From Clostridiales bacterium UBA1738 (GTDB taxonomy: Bacteria; Bacillota; Clostridia; UBA1381), in contig DCIA01000002.1 in NCBI GenBank assembly GCA_002315735.1, positions 1 to 64,000 on the forward strand: a DNA stretch of 64,000 nt, given 5' to 3'. Below, one piece after another: positions 24,140-34,486 of this stretch. A program made the translations under genes and the position numbers. The notes below the pieces were generated by a model. That model made no database searches and was not told where the DNA came from. It saw nothing but the letters and a program-made list of their open reading frames with translations. The first letter of the stretch is position 1; every line of letters starts with the position of its first letter.

Positions 24140-26572
24140 TTGATTGCAGAGGTTATTGTAAATTACAAGTCAAAATCTGTTGATAAAGTCTATGATTATG
24201 CCATTCCCGAAAACTTGGAAGGGCAAGTTTGCATAGGCTCTTGTGTTACGGTTTCTTTTGGTCAAGGAAACAAGATTAAAGAGGGGTATGTTATCGCTCT
24301 TAAAGAGAAATCCACTGCAAAAAAACTAAAATCAATTCTAAATCTATCAAGAGATGAAATAATATTTGATGAAAAACAATTAGAACTCATAAAATGGATG
24401 AGGGAAAAGTATCTGGTCACATATTTGGATATAGTACGCCTTATTTCTCCGTCCGGAAGAATTGTAGAAAATGAAGAATGGGTTATTCTGGAAAGCCAAA
24501 ACATTAAGGGCGATACGGCAAAGAAAATTGTCGAAATTTTGGTTCAAAATGATGGTGCGATGGAGATAAATCAGTTGATGGGTTATTTTGAAAACAACAT
24601 TTCATCCTCCATAAAAACTCTCGAAAAAAATGGCAATATAAGATTTGAATTTAGAGAACAGCAGTCCACGAAAGATAAAACATTAAGAGTTTGTGAGATT
24701 GCAGTTGAAAGCGAGAAAGTTTCCGAAGTTTTAAAAAGTCTTGAAAAGGCGAATGCAGTAGTTCAAGCAAAAATGCTTGATATTCTGTCAGGAACCGAAA
24801 GGCTTTCAGTTTCTGATTTAGTACACTTTTCGGGTGGCTCTTATAACGCTGTATCCGCTCTTTTAAAAAAAGGGCTTATAAAGATTTACACAACTACTGT
24901 TTTTCGAGAACTACCTTTTGATGAGAATGAAAAGGAAGAACCCAAAGTTTTAACAGATGACCAAGGAAAAGTTTTATCAAAACTTTTAATATCGTCAAAG
25001 AAAAATGAATTTATGCCATATCTTTTGCACGGCGTAACGGGAAGTGGAAAAACCGAAGTTTATATGAGGCTCATAAAAGAAGTTCGAAACTTCGGAAGAC
25101 AAGCAGTTGTGCTTGTTCCTGAAATTTCGCTAACACCGCAAATGGTAAAAAGGTTTAGGCAGAGATTTAAAGATGATGTTGCAATAATTCATAGTGGACT
25201 TTCAATGGGTGAAAGATATGACCAGTGGAAAAAAATAAAAAATGGTGATGCAAATATCGTGGTCGGTGCACGCTCTGCAATTTTTGCACCACTTAATAAT
25301 ATCGGCGCAATTATTATTGATGAAGAGCACGAACAAACCTATAAATCGGAAATGACACCACGATATGAAACACACGAGGTGGCAGAATTTATTGCAAAAA
25401 AGCATAACGCAGTATATCTTTTGGCATCTGCAACTCCACTTGTGACAAGTTTCTATAAAGCAAAAATGGGCGAAATTGAACTTTTGTCTATGGAAAAACG
25501 CTTTAATGGTAACATAATGCCAAAGGTTGAAATTGTGGATTTAAGACAGGAACTTGAAAATGGCAATCGCTCAATTTTAAGTGAAAGATTAAAAACTGCA
25601 ATAAAAGAAAATATAGAAAACAAAAAACAGACAATTCTGTTTTTAAATCGCAGAGGCTTTTCAACCTTTGTTTCATGTAGAAAATGCGGATTTGTGGCAC
25701 AATGCCCAAATTGCAGTATATCACTTACTTACCACAAATTCAGTGATACATTAAAATGTCACTATTGTGGACATACTGTTAATAATTATAAAGTTTGTCC
25801 CGAGTGTGGAAGCAAGTATATTAGATATTTTGGTGGTGGAACACAGAAAGTTGAAGAAGAAATTCACAAACTTTTCCCTACTGCCACTACTATTCGTATG
25901 GATATTGACACAACAAGCAAAAAAAATGCCCATGAGGAAATTCTTTCAAGATTTGAAAAGGAAAATATTGATATACTAATTGGTACACAAATGGTTACAA
26001 AGGGACTTGATTTCCCAAATGTAACATTAGTCGGAGTAATCTCGGCAGATACTATTCTGAATATTGATGATTATCGCTCGAAAGAAAGAACCTTTTCTAT
26101 ATTAGAACAGGTGACAGGAAGAGCGGGTAGGCATGATGAAAAAGGACTTAGTATCATTCAAACATATAGTCCGGAGGACACAGCAATTCGTCTTATGCAA
26201 AAGCATGACTACAAGTCATTTTATGAAAATGAAATAAAAGTGAGAAAGACAATGTGGTATCCGCCGTTTTGCGAAATTGTTTCGGTAATATTTACGGGAA
26301 ACACTGAAAATCTCACATCAAGATGTGCAAAGTTTTTTGCAAAAAATATAGTAGAAATAAAGGAATTGCCGCAAAAAACACAAGTTTTAGGGCCTATTCC
26401 TGCATATATATCCAAAATAAAAAACAAATACATATACAGGCTATTGATTAAGTGTGAAAATACAGACTTACTAACTGATATATTAGCAAAGGCTGAAAAG
26501 GAATGTAGAAACAGCACGCAATATGAAAAAGTTACGGTAGTTATAGATAAAAATCCAAACAATATGGGGTGA
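24140..26572 (+). CDS. priA: Primosomal protein N' (replication restart helicase PriA)
   Basis: 810 residues from a TTG start (MIAEVIVNYKS), with AAAGGTGG 9 bases upstream. It restarts stalled replication forks. The superfamily 2 helicase has Walker A HGVTGSGKTE, DEEH (IIIDEEHEQTYKSE) and the GRAGR motif VI. Eight cysteines bind two zinc ions between about residues 513 and 555 (CRKCGFVAQCPNC, CHYCG, CPECG). The N-terminal 3'BD domain is present. It overlaps no neighbour. Confidence 0.96.
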   Translation: MIAEVIVNYKSKSVDKVYDYAIPENLEGQVCIGSCVTVSFGQGNKIKEGYVIALKEKSTAKKLKSILNLSRDEIIFDEKQLELIKWMREKYLVTYLDIVRLISPSGRIVENEEWVILESQNIKGDTAKKIVEILVQNDGAMEINQLMGYFENNISSSIKTLEKNGNIRFEFREQQSTKDKTLRVCEIAVESEKVSEVLKSLEKANAVVQAKMLDILSGTERLSVSDLVHFSGGSYNAVSALLKKGLIKIYTTTVFRELPFDENEKEEPKVLTDDQGKVLSKLLISSKKNEFMPYLLHGVTGSGKTEVYMRLIKEVRNFGRQAVVLVPEISLTPQMVKRFRQRFKDDVAIIHSGLSMGERYDQWKKIKNGDANIVVGARSAIFAPLNNIGAIIIDEEHEQTYKSEMTPRYETHEVAEFIAKKHNAVYLLASATPLVTSFYKAKMGEIELLSMEKRFNGNIMPKVEIVDLRQELENGNRSILSERLKTAIKENIENKKQTILFLNRRGFSTFVSCRKCGFVAQCPNCSISLTYHKFSDTLKCHYCGHTVNNYKVCPECGSKYIRYFGGGTQKVEEEIHKLFPTATTIRMDIDTTSKKNAHEEILSRFEKENIDILIGTQMVTKGLDFPNVTLVGVISADTILNIDDYRSKERTFSILEQVTGRAGRHDEKGLSIIQTYSPEDTAIRLMQKHDYKSFYENEIKVRKTMWYPPFCEIVSVIFTGNTENLTSRCAKFFAKNIVEIKELPQKTQVLGPIPAYISKIKNKYIYRLLIKCENTDLLTDILAKAEKECRNSTQYEKVTVVIDKNPNNMG

Positions 26573-26577
26573 ATAAA

Positions 26578-27024
26578 ATGGCATTAAGACAGATTAGAAA
26601 AAAAGGCGACGAAATACTGAATAAAGTATGCAAGGAAGTAAAGAATTTTGATGACAAACTAGAACTTCTTTTAGATGATATGTATGATACTATGAAATCG
26701 GCAGATGGTGTAGGTCTTGCTGCACCGCAAGTTGGGATTTTAAAAAGATGTGCAGTTGTTGATATTGGCGAGGGCAGAATTGACCTTGTAAATCCTGTAA
26801 TTACAAAGGCGGAAGGAAGTCAAATTGGTCAAGAAGGTTGCCTTAGCATACCTAATGTCTGGGGTGATGTGCAAAGACCTGAAAAGGTCACGGTTTCAGC
26901 CTTTGACAAAAAAGGAAACAAAGTTGAAATTAAAGGTACAGGTCTTTTGGCAGTTGCACTTTGCCATGAAATTGACCACTTAGACGGAAAACTATTTGAT
27001 GAAAAAATTATTGAAGAAGATTAA
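26578..27024 (+). CDS. def: Peptide deformylase
   Basis: 148 residues from ATG 26578; the GTG at 26569 forms part of the GGGGTGA ribosome binding site. It removes the formyl group from nascent proteins. The three active-site motifs are GVGLAAPQVG (about 41-50), EGCLSIP (about 86-92, the cysteine binds the metal) and HEIDHLDG (about 128-135). fmt follows directly, pairing the enzymes that add and remove the formyl group. Confidence 0.97.
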   Translation: MALRQIRKKGDEILNKVCKEVKNFDDKLELLLDDMYDTMKSADGVGLAAPQVGILKRCAVVDIGEGRIDLVNPVITKAEGSQIGQEGCLSIPNVWGDVQRPEKVTVSAFDKKGNKVEIKGTGLLAVALCHEIDHLDGKLFDEKIIEED

Positions 27025-27039
27025 TTGATAGGTGATAAA

Positions 27040-27963
27040 ATGCGTATATTATTTATGGGCACACCGGATATTGCCGCAAAATGCTTAGAAGAACTTGTTA
27101 AAAGCGGACTAAATATAGTTGGTGTTGTAAGTCAACCTGATAAGCCAAAGGGCAGAGGTCACAAACTTATGCCGACCGATGTTAAAGTGATGGCAGAAAA
27201 ATATCAAATAAGCGTTTTTCAACCGGAAAAACTAAAATCCGGTGAACTTATGCCGATTTTAGAAGAATTAAATCCCGATATTATTGCAGTTGTTGCATAT
27301 GGGAAAATACTACCTAAATATGTCATAGACTATCCGAAGTTTGGCTGTATCAATATGCATGCGTCGCTACTTCCAAAACTTCGTGGAGCAGCACCTATTC
27401 AGTGGTCTATCTTAAACGGAGATAAAAAAACCGGTGTTACTACAATGTTAATGGACGAAGGTCTTGATACAGGCGATATGCTTTTGCAAGAAGAAATAGA
27501 GATAGGCGAATACGAAACGGCAGAAGAACTTTTTGAAAGAGTCGGAGATTTAGGAAGCAAAGTTCTTGTAAAAACAATAAAAGAACTGGACAAAATTACA
27601 CCAATAAAGCAGAATGAAAGTGAGTTCACTTATGCGCCTATGCTGACTAAGGAAATGGCACATATCGATTGGTCATTGTCAACTGATAAAATATCAAAGC
27701 ATATATGCGGTATGAACAGTTGGCCAATGGCGTATACTCTATATAAGGAAGAGCCTGTAAAAATTATTAAAGCCACAAAAGGCGAAATGGTAAACGGTCA
27801 AGTTGGAGAAATTATTGGAATAAAAAAGAATGTTGGACTTCAAGTTAAGACAAGTGACGGCTCAATATATATAAAGGAAGCACAATTTTTCGGTAGCAAA
27901 CGAATGAATATTGAAGACTATTTAAGGGGACATAACATAGAACTTGGAACAGTGTTAAAATGA
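27040..27963 (+). CDS. fmt: Methionyl-tRNA formyltransferase
   Basis: 307 residues from ATG 27040 (AGGTGA upstream); the in-frame TTG at 27025 lies before that site. It formylates initiator Met-tRNA. The N-terminal formyltransferase domain has SQPDKPKGRG near residue 35 and the catalytic region INMHASLLPKLRGAAPIQW (about 103-121). The C-terminal OB-like tRNA domain covers about 205-300. It lies 15 bases after def. Confidence 0.97.
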   Translation: MRILFMGTPDIAAKCLEELVKSGLNIVGVVSQPDKPKGRGHKLMPTDVKVMAEKYQISVFQPEKLKSGELMPILEELNPDIIAVVAYGKILPKYVIDYPKFGCINMHASLLPKLRGAAPIQWSILNGDKKTGVTTMLMDEGLDTGDMLLQEEIEIGEYETAEELFERVGDLGSKVLVKTIKELDKITPIKQNESEFTYAPMLTKEMAHIDWSLSTDKISKHICGMNSWPMAYTLYKEEPVKIIKATKGEMVNGQVGEIIGIKKNVGLQVKTSDGSIYIKEAQFFGSKRMNIEDYLRGHNIELGTVLK

Positions 27964-27972
27964 GGTGATGAT

Positions 27973-28659
27973 ATGCTATTTTATGATCAAACATATATTT
28001 TAGTCATAATCGGATTTTTGCTTGCGGCGATAGCATCAAGCGGGGTGCAAAGTGCATTTAATAAATATGCAAAAATGAAATCAATAAGACATTACACAGG
28101 TAAAGATGCAGCAAGAAAAATTCTTGATGAAAACGGACTTTATGATATCAGAATTGAAAATATAAACGGTAATTTAACTGACCATTTTGACCCATCGGCA
28201 GGGGTTATAAGACTTTCTGATGCCACATATAATTCCGACTCTGTTTCGGCTATAGGAGTTGCTGCTCACGAGGCGGGACACGCAGTTCAGCACGCTGAAG
28301 GATATGCACCTATAAAAATTAGGAATTCTATGGTGCCTGTTGTTAATATTTGCTCAACAATGGCAATGCCACTATTTATTATAGGACTTATTTTAGGGGC
28401 TGTAAATCTTGCCAATGTAGGCATCATACTGTTTTCAGCGGCTTTGATATTTCAAATTGTCACACTTCCTGTGGAATTTGATGCAAGTAGGCGTGCAATT
28501 AAAATACTAGACCAATCTGCAATGCTTGAAGAAGATGAACTTGCCGGTGCAAAAAAAGTTTTAAGAGCAGCCGCAATGACTTATGTTGCAGCGGTTTTGG
28601 CATCTGCACTTCAACTATTAAGACTTGTACTTTTAAACAATTCAAGGCGTAGGGATTAA
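27973..28659 (+). CDS. Membrane zinc metallopeptidase (YugP family)
   Basis: 228 residues. The zinc site HEAGH is at 99-103, with hydrophobic segments at about 8-26, 120-165 and 200-222. It belongs to the YugP/DUF2268-like neutral zinc metallopeptidase family (PF04298), whose substrates are unknown. In Clostridia a gene of this type often sits between fmt and rsmB, as here; Bacillus lacks it at this place. The ATG follows GAGGTGATGAT 10 bases after fmt. Confidence 0.9.
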   Translation: MLFYDQTYILVIIGFLLAAIASSGVQSAFNKYAKMKSIRHYTGKDAARKILDENGLYDIRIENINGNLTDHFDPSAGVIRLSDATYNSDSVSAIGVAAHEAGHAVQHAEGYAPIKIRNSMVPVVNICSTMAMPLFIIGLILGAVNLANVGIILFSAALIFQIVTLPVEFDASRRAIKILDQSAMLEEDELAGAKKVLRAAAMTYVAAVLASALQLLRLVLLNNSRRRD

Positions 28660-28661
28660 TT

Positions 28662-29939
28662 ATGATAAACCAAAGAGAAATCGCACTTTTGGCACTTTAT
28701 GACATAGAATTTAAAAACACATATTCTAATTTAGCACTTAAAAATATCTTAACAAAGGATATGACAGGTAAGGAAAAGGCGTTTATTACAGAACTTGTGT
28801 ATGGAGTTACAAGATGGAAATTAACTCTTGACTATATAATCTCAAAGTTTTCAAAAGTGAAGCTTAAAAAACTATCAAAATTTACTTTGCTGATTTTAAG
28901 GCTTGGAGTTTTTCAAATATATTTTCTCAATAAAGTACCGGAGAGTGCAGCTGTTAACGAATCGGTTAAACTTGCAAATAAATATGCAGCAAAATCAAAA
29001 GGCTTTATAAACGGGGTATTGCACTCAGTTATTAGGGAAAAGGAAAATATAGAATTCCCAAAAGAAAAAATGGACTTTTTATCTGTTAAATATTCTTTTC
29101 CAAAAGAAATTATTGCTGATTTAATAGATGTTCCAAATATAGAAAACTTGCTTGACTCATTAAATAAAGAGCCGAGAACAACTATCAGAATTAATACATT
29201 AAAATGCGATAGTTTAGAGATTGCAAATGCAGAAGATTCTAAACTTTATTCCTTTGCAAAATATGTTAAGGGGTTTGATATAGCAAATTCTAAGGAATAT
29301 AATGACGGCAAATTCATAGCACAAGACATAGCCGCTATGATGACATCGGTTGCACTAAACCCAAAGCCTAACGATTTATGCATTGATCTATGTGCAGCAC
29401 CCGGCGGAAAAACTACGCATTTGGCAGAACTTATGGGAAACAAAGGCAAAATCTTTGCTTTTGACATACATCCTCATAAGGCTGATATTATCAGAAAAAA
29501 TGCTAAAAGAATGGGAATAGATATTATTGAAGCAGACACAAACGATGCTACAGTAGTAATGGACGAGTTGATAGGTAAGGCTGACAAGGTTTTAGCTGAT
29601 GTTCCATGCTCAGGACTTGGCATAATTTCAAGAAAACCTGATATAAAATGGAACAAGGAAGATATAAAAAATCTTCCAAAACTACAAATGAAGATATTAG
29701 AAAATGCTGCAAAATATTTAAAAGTAGGCGGCGAACTTGTGTATAGCACATGCACGCTTTTAAAAAGAGAAAATGAAGATATTATTTTAGCGTTTGTAAA
29801 GAATAATCCGGAGTTTGAATTTGTAAAGGTGGAACTTCCGGAGCCACTTGACAGAAAGAATGACGGGTATATAACACTGTATCCACATATTGATGGTACA
29901 GATGGATTTTTTATTTCAAAGATAAAAAGGTGTAAATGA
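28662..29939 (+). CDS. rsmB: 16S rRNA (cytosine-967-C5)-methyltransferase
   Basis: 425 residues. The N-terminal NusB-like RNA-binding domain covers about 1-130 and the SAM-dependent methyltransferase domain the rest. The SAM loop is DLCAAPGGKTTHLAE. The two catalytic-site cysteines are in DVPCSGLG and YSTCTLL. It starts 3 bases after the metallopeptidase gene and its TGA overlaps the rlmN start (ATGA), indicating translational coupling. Confidence 0.95.
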   Translation: MINQREIALLALYDIEFKNTYSNLALKNILTKDMTGKEKAFITELVYGVTRWKLTLDYIISKFSKVKLKKLSKFTLLILRLGVFQIYFLNKVPESAAVNESVKLANKYAAKSKGFINGVLHSVIREKENIEFPKEKMDFLSVKYSFPKEIIADLIDVPNIENLLDSLNKEPRTTIRINTLKCDSLEIANAEDSKLYSFAKYVKGFDIANSKEYNDGKFIAQDIAAMMTSVALNPKPNDLCIDLCAAPGGKTTHLAELMGNKGKIFAFDIHPHKADIIRKNAKRMGIDIIEADTNDATVVMDELIGKADKVLADVPCSGLGIISRKPDIKWNKEDIKNLPKLQMKILENAAKYLKVGGELVYSTCTLLKRENEDIILAFVKNNPEFEFVKVELPEPLDRKNDGYITLYPHIDGTDGFFISKIKRCK

Positions 29940-30973
29940 TGATTGATTTAAAAGACCTTGAATTTCATGAATTAGAAGATTTTTTGAAGGAGTTAGGCGA
30001 GCCTAAATTTCGTGCAAAACAGATTTTTTCTTGGCTTTCAAAAGGTGTAACATCTTTTGAAGAAATGACAAATATTTCAAAGACAACCCGTGAAAAACTT
30101 GCCGAAAAATCATTTATTTCAACTCTTTCAATTCGTGAAAAATATGTGTCAAAGATTGATGAAACAACTAAATACTTATTTGAACTGCCTGACGGTAACT
30201 GCATTGAAAGTGTTGTTATGTACTATAATCACGGAATCACGATTTGTATTTCTTCGCAGGTTGGATGCCGAATGGGTTGCAAGTTTTGTGCATCAACAAT
30301 CGGTGGTCTTTACAGAAATTTAACCCCCGGCGAAATACTAAATCAAGTAATTTTTGCCGAAAAGGATTTGGGAAAACGTATCGGAAACATCGTTATGATG
30401 GGGATTGGAGAGCCACTTGATAATTTTAATAATGTTATTAAGTTTTTGCATAATGTGAATGATGAAAACGGACTAAATATTGGATATAGGCATATTTCTC
30501 TTTCAACTTGTGGATTAGTGCCGAGAATTTACGATTTGGCAAAAGAAAATATGCCAATAACACTTTCCGTATCACTTCATGCACCGAATAACGAAATAAG
30601 AAGTAAGATTATGCCTGTTAATGCATCTTATGATGTTGAAGAATTAATTAAGGCGTGCAAAGACTATATAAAAACAACAACAAGGCGAGTAAGCTTTGAA
30701 TACTCAATGATAAATGGAGTTAATGACTCCTTCCAAAATGCCGATGAACTCTCAAAACTACTACACGGAATGTTATGTCATGTGAATTTGATTTCGGTTA
30801 ATAAAGTTGAAGAAACTGAATTTACAAGTGTAGATAAAAGCAAAATAAATGCGTTTTGTGAAAGACTTATTAAAAACGGAATAAATGCAACAATAAGAAG
30901 GGAACTTGGCAGTGACATAAACGCGTCATGCGGACAACTCAGAAAAAAACTTCTAAAAAATAAAAAGGGGTGA
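29936..30973 (+). CDS. rlmN: Dual-specificity 23S rRNA/tRNA adenine-C2 methyltransferase
   Basis: 345 residues. This radical SAM enzyme methylates A2503 of 23S rRNA and A37 of some tRNAs. The cluster motif is CRMGCKFC. SAM-binding MGIGEPLDN and the C-terminal catalytic cysteine in INASCGQLR are present, as is the second methyl-carrying cysteine region. Either of two adjacent ATGs (29936 or 29939) could be the start. It is translationally coupled to rsmB. Confidence 0.96.
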   Translation: MMIDLKDLEFHELEDFLKELGEPKFRAKQIFSWLSKGVTSFEEMTNISKTTREKLAEKSFISTLSIREKYVSKIDETTKYLFELPDGNCIESVVMYYNHGITICISSQVGCRMGCKFCASTIGGLYRNLTPGEILNQVIFAEKDLGKRIGNIVMMGIGEPLDNFNNVIKFLHNVNDENGLNIGYRHISLSTCGLVPRIYDLAKENMPITLSVSLHAPNNEIRSKIMPVNASYDVEELIKACKDYIKTTTRRVSFEYSMINGVNDSFQNADELSKLLHGMLCHVNLISVNKVEETEFTSVDKSKINAFCERLIKNGINATIRRELGSDINASCGQLRKKLLKNKKG

Positions 30974-30977
30974 GAAT

Positions 30978-31721
30978 ATGAGATTTGGTGAATGTACAGA
31001 TATCGGAAGAATGCGAACGACCAATGAAGACAGCTATTTTACATACTTAAACGAAAATTTGGTGGGCGCTATGGTGGCTGACGGAATGGGCGGTCATAAT
31101 GCAGGCGAAATTGCAAGCAAAATGGCGGCTATGATTGTAAAAGATTCTATTATCTGTAAGTTTAATCCCGATATGAATTATGTTGAATGCGGTGAAATGA
31201 TAAGAAGAGCCTTTATAGAGGCAAATGAAGAAATCTACCAGTATTCAAAACATCATGAAGGAGCAGAGGGCATGGGTACAACTGCTTCTATGGGATTTGT
31301 GTATAAAAACAAACTGATAACCGTTCATGTCGGGGATAGTAGGGTTTATACTGTCACCGACACAGAGATTAAACAAATTACAACTGACCACTCATATGTT
31401 CAAGAACTTTTAAGACGTGGGACAATTACATCGGAAGATGTTAAAACACACCCTCAAAAAAATATTATTACCCGTGCAATAGGCTCGGAGCCGTCAATAA
31501 AGGTTGATGTAAATATAAAAGACTATAACGGCGAAATAATTTTTGTTTGTTCTGACGGGCTTTCAAATTTAGTTACAGATGACCAAATTCTTTCTGTGAT
31601 TAATAAGGAAGAGGACTTACAGATGGCAATGGTTAAACTAGTTGAGCTTGCAAACAAAAAAGGTGGAAACGACAACATTACCTGCCTTGCGTTTGATTTG
31701 GGCGGAGAGGAGATAAAATAA
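30978..31721 (+). CDS. prpC: PP2C-type serine/threonine phosphatase
   Basis: 247 residues. Metal-binding motifs of the PPM family appear in order: RTTNEDS near residue 13, ADGMGGHNAGE near 35, VGDSRVY near 115, CSDGLSNLV near 191 and NKKGGNDNITC near 229. It reverses phosphorylation by PrkC, encoded next. AAAGGGGTGAG precedes the ATG. The pairing with prkC and rsgA matches Bacillus. Confidence 0.95.
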   Translation: MRFGECTDIGRMRTTNEDSYFTYLNENLVGAMVADGMGGHNAGEIASKMAAMIVKDSIICKFNPDMNYVECGEMIRRAFIEANEEIYQYSKHHEGAEGMGTTASMGFVYKNKLITVHVGDSRVYTVTDTEIKQITTDHSYVQELLRRGTITSEDVKTHPQKNIITRAIGSEPSIKVDVNIKDYNGEIIFVCSDGLSNLVTDDQILSVINKEEDLQMAMVKLVELANKKGGNDNITCLAFDLGGEEIK

Positions 31722-31722
31722 T

Positions 31723-33618
31723 ATGAATTCCGATTATTTAGTTGGTAAAGTTTTAGAAAACCGTTATGAAATAGTTGAAATGATTGGCTCGGGCGGAATG
31801 GCAACGGTTTATAAAGCAAAATGCAGAGTTTTAAATAGATATGTGGCAATAAAAGTGCTAAAAGATGCACTAAAATATGATGCAGAAGTTGTAAAAAAGT
31901 TTAATGCAGAGGCAAGAGCATCAGCAGGACTTTCACATCCTAACATTGTCCAAGTGTACGATGTTAGCGAAAAGGGTGAACTTGACTATATCGTAATGGA
32001 ATATGTTGACGGTATTACTCTAAAAGAGTATATTGCCAAGATGGGAAACCTTGATTATAGGGAAGCGTGTTCCTTTGCAATACAAATCGGAAGAGCGTTA
32101 GAATGTGCCCATAAAAATCACATTATACATAGGGATATTAAGCCACACAATGTATTAATGACAAGGGACGGCGTTTTGAAGGTTACCGATTTTGGTATTG
32201 CACAAGCGGCATCAAGTGAAACAATAGTTGCAGGACATAATAATATGGGTTCTGTTCATTATATTTCACCCGAGCAAGGTCGTGGCGGATATATTGACGA
32301 AAGAAGTGATATCTATTCTCTTGGCGTGGTGCTTTATGAAATGCTGACGGGGAAACTTCCTTTTGACGGCGGAAATCCTGTTTCTATCGCAATGATGAAA
32401 CTTGAAAAAGAACCACAAGATTGTAGGATTGTAAATCCTACAATCCCTGATAATGTCGGAAAAGTTACAATGAAAGCAATTTCAAAGGAACAACATTTAA
32501 GATATCAATCAGCACAAGAGATGGTTAGTGATTTAGAAAGCATTGTGGGAAATACCAGAGCAAGCATTGAAAGAGAAGAAACAGACGATATATATAAAAC
32601 AAACAGAATAGCCGATAAGGAAACAAAGGAGTTGTATTATATGAGAAAAGAAAAGTCAAGACATAAGGAAAATAACGGCAAAGTTACTATGACAATATTT
32701 TTAATTTTATTGGGACTTATAATTGGTGTCGGAACATATTTTTATATGGCAGGCGGAAGACAAGAATATCAAGTGCCTGACCTTACAAATATGACTCTTG
32801 AAGAAGCAGAGGAAAGCCTTGAAAAAATCGGTTTAAAACTGTCAGAAGACATTGAATATGAAGAGTCGGAAGAAGTTGATGAAGACTTGATTATAAGCCA
32901 AAAACCTGGTGCAAATCAGTATGTTAAGAAGAATAGAAAAATAAAAGTTGTAGTAAGTCTTGGTTCAGAAACTGAACTTATTAAAGTGCCTGATGTTTCA
33001 GATATTACTTTTGAAGATGCCCAAGTTCAACTTGAAAAATTGGGACTAAAATGCAAGAAAATTGAAAAGTTTGAAGATGGAAAGGAAATTGGGATAGTTG
33101 TATCGCAATCTCCAAAGAAAAATACAGAAGTTCCCGAAGGATATACAATAATGCTTTATGTTTCGGCAGAAGATGAAAACGAGCAAGTGGTTGTTCCGAA
33201 AATCACAGGATACACAGAAACACAAGCAAAAGCAATGCTAGAAGAAGTAGGACTTGTTGTTGGTAGTGTTGATAAGGCAAGCAGCAACTCACAACAAGGC
33301 GTAATTATTGCCCAAACCCCTGCGGCAAAGACAGGAGTTGTAAAGGGCAGTTCGGTTAATATTACCGTAAGTTCAGGAAATGAAACGGAAGAAAAGCCGG
33401 TACAAATGCAAAAGAAAACATTCACAATAACAATTCCGGAAGATGCAAACGATACTGTTCGTGTTAAGGTTGTCGCAAACGGAAAGGTTATTCACGACAA
33501 GAATCACCAAAAATCAGAGGGAACGGTTGACATTGAAGTTCAATCTTCAAAAGATGCAAGTGTTCAAGCATACATTGATGGAAATCTTGTTGTAGATAAA
33601 GTAATATCTTTTAATTAG
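31723..33618 (+). CDS. prkC: PASTA-domain serine/threonine protein kinase
   Basis: 631 residues. The cytoplasmic kinase domain (about 12-275) has IGSGGMATVYKA, catalytic lysine K44 (VAIK), HRDIKPHN with D138 and DFG 156-158. One membrane helix lies at about 325-345. Three PASTA repeats follow (each beginning VPDLTNMTLEEAEESLEKIG or similar, at about 352, 421 and 491), then a serine/threonine-rich tail of about 75 residues. The PASTA domains sense muropeptides or lipid II outside the cell; signals control growth, division and spore germination. Start codon 2 bases after prpC. Confidence 0.96.
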   Translation: MNSDYLVGKVLENRYEIVEMIGSGGMATVYKAKCRVLNRYVAIKVLKDALKYDAEVVKKFNAEARASAGLSHPNIVQVYDVSEKGELDYIVMEYVDGITLKEYIAKMGNLDYREACSFAIQIGRALECAHKNHIIHRDIKPHNVLMTRDGVLKVTDFGIAQAASSETIVAGHNNMGSVHYISPEQGRGGYIDERSDIYSLGVVLYEMLTGKLPFDGGNPVSIAMMKLEKEPQDCRIVNPTIPDNVGKVTMKAISKEQHLRYQSAQEMVSDLESIVGNTRASIEREETDDIYKTNRIADKETKELYYMRKEKSRHKENNGKVTMTIFLILLGLIIGVGTYFYMAGGRQEYQVPDLTNMTLEEAEESLEKIGLKLSEDIEYEESEEVDEDLIISQKPGANQYVKKNRKIKVVVSLGSETELIKVPDVSDITFEDAQVQLEKLGLKCKKIEKFEDGKEIGIVVSQSPKKNTEVPEGYTIMLYVSAEDENEQVVVPKITGYTETQAKAMLEEVGLVVGSVDKASSNSQQGVIIAQTPAAKTGVVKGSSVNITVSSGNETEEKPVQMQKKTFTITIPEDANDTVRVKVVANGKVIHDKNHQKSEGTVDIEVQSSKDASVQAYIDGNLVVDKVISFN

Positions 33619-33619
33619 T

Positions 33620-34486
33620 ATGATAGGTAAAATAGTAAAAGGAATCGGCGGATTTTATTATGTAAAAACTGCCGAAAAAGAAATAATTGAATGTAAGGCA
33701 AGAGGAATTTTCAGAAAAGAAAACCTAAAACCTTATATTGGTGACGATGTAGAAATCTCTGTTCAAAACGGCAAAGGAAACATTGAAAAGATTTTAGATA
33801 GAAAAAATCTTTTAATAAGACCACCCGTTTCAAATATTGATATTCTCGTAATTGTTGTTGCAGCAAAAGACCCCAAACCTGATTTGTTCTTAACCGATAA
33901 ACTTATACTAAACGCAGAAATCGCAGGAATAAAACCGATTATTTGCATTAATAAGTCTGACCTTGATAAAGCAGATGATATAGTTGAAATTTATGATAAA
34001 GCAGGTTATGAAGTGGTTTTATTATCCGCTAAAAATGAAAAGGGTTCAGAAAACAAGATAATGCCACTCATTAAAGGAAAAACAACTGCATTTGCAGGGC
34101 TTTCAGGAGTCGGAAAATCCACGCTCCTTGGCGTAATTACGGGTGTTGAAAAGGAAACAGGTGAGATTTCCGAAAAGATTAAAAGAGGTAAGCACACAAC
34201 AAGGCATGTAGAACTTATCGAAATGGACGATGGAGGATATGTTTTGGATACTCCGGGGTTTAGTTCTTTTGAGGTAACACAAATAAAGGCAGAAAATTTA
34301 CAAGATTATTTCCCGGAAATGAAAAATCATATCGGAGAATGTAGATTTAAAGGCTGCTCACACATAAACGAGCCTGATTGTGTAATAAAGGATTTGGTAA
34401 ATGATGGCAAAATTTCAAAAAGCCGTTATGAAAGTTATAAAACGATATACGAAAAATTAAAAAGTGTAAAGGAATGGGAAAACTAA
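33620..34486 (+). CDS. rsgA: Ribosome small subunit-dependent GTPase A
   Basis: 288 residues. The circularly permuted GTPase has the order NKSD (G4), then GLSGVGKST (G1), then DTPGF (G3). An OB domain precedes it and a zinc knuckle C-x-FKGCSH-x-C follows near residue 240. It assists 30S maturation. It starts 2 bases after prkC, and a 1-base stop/start overlap (TAATG) joins it to rpe. Confidence 0.97.
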   Translation: MIGKIVKGIGGFYYVKTAEKEIIECKARGIFRKENLKPYIGDDVEISVQNGKGNIEKILDRKNLLIRPPVSNIDILVIVVAAKDPKPDLFLTDKLILNAEIAGIKPIICINKSDLDKADDIVEIYDKAGYEVVLLSAKNEKGSENKIMPLIKGKTTAFAGLSGVGKSTLLGVITGVEKETGEISEKIKRGKHTTRHVELIEMDDGGYVLDTPGFSSFEVTQIKAENLQDYFPEMKNHIGECRFKGCSHINEPDCVIKDLVNDGKISKSRYESYKTIYEKLKSVKEWEN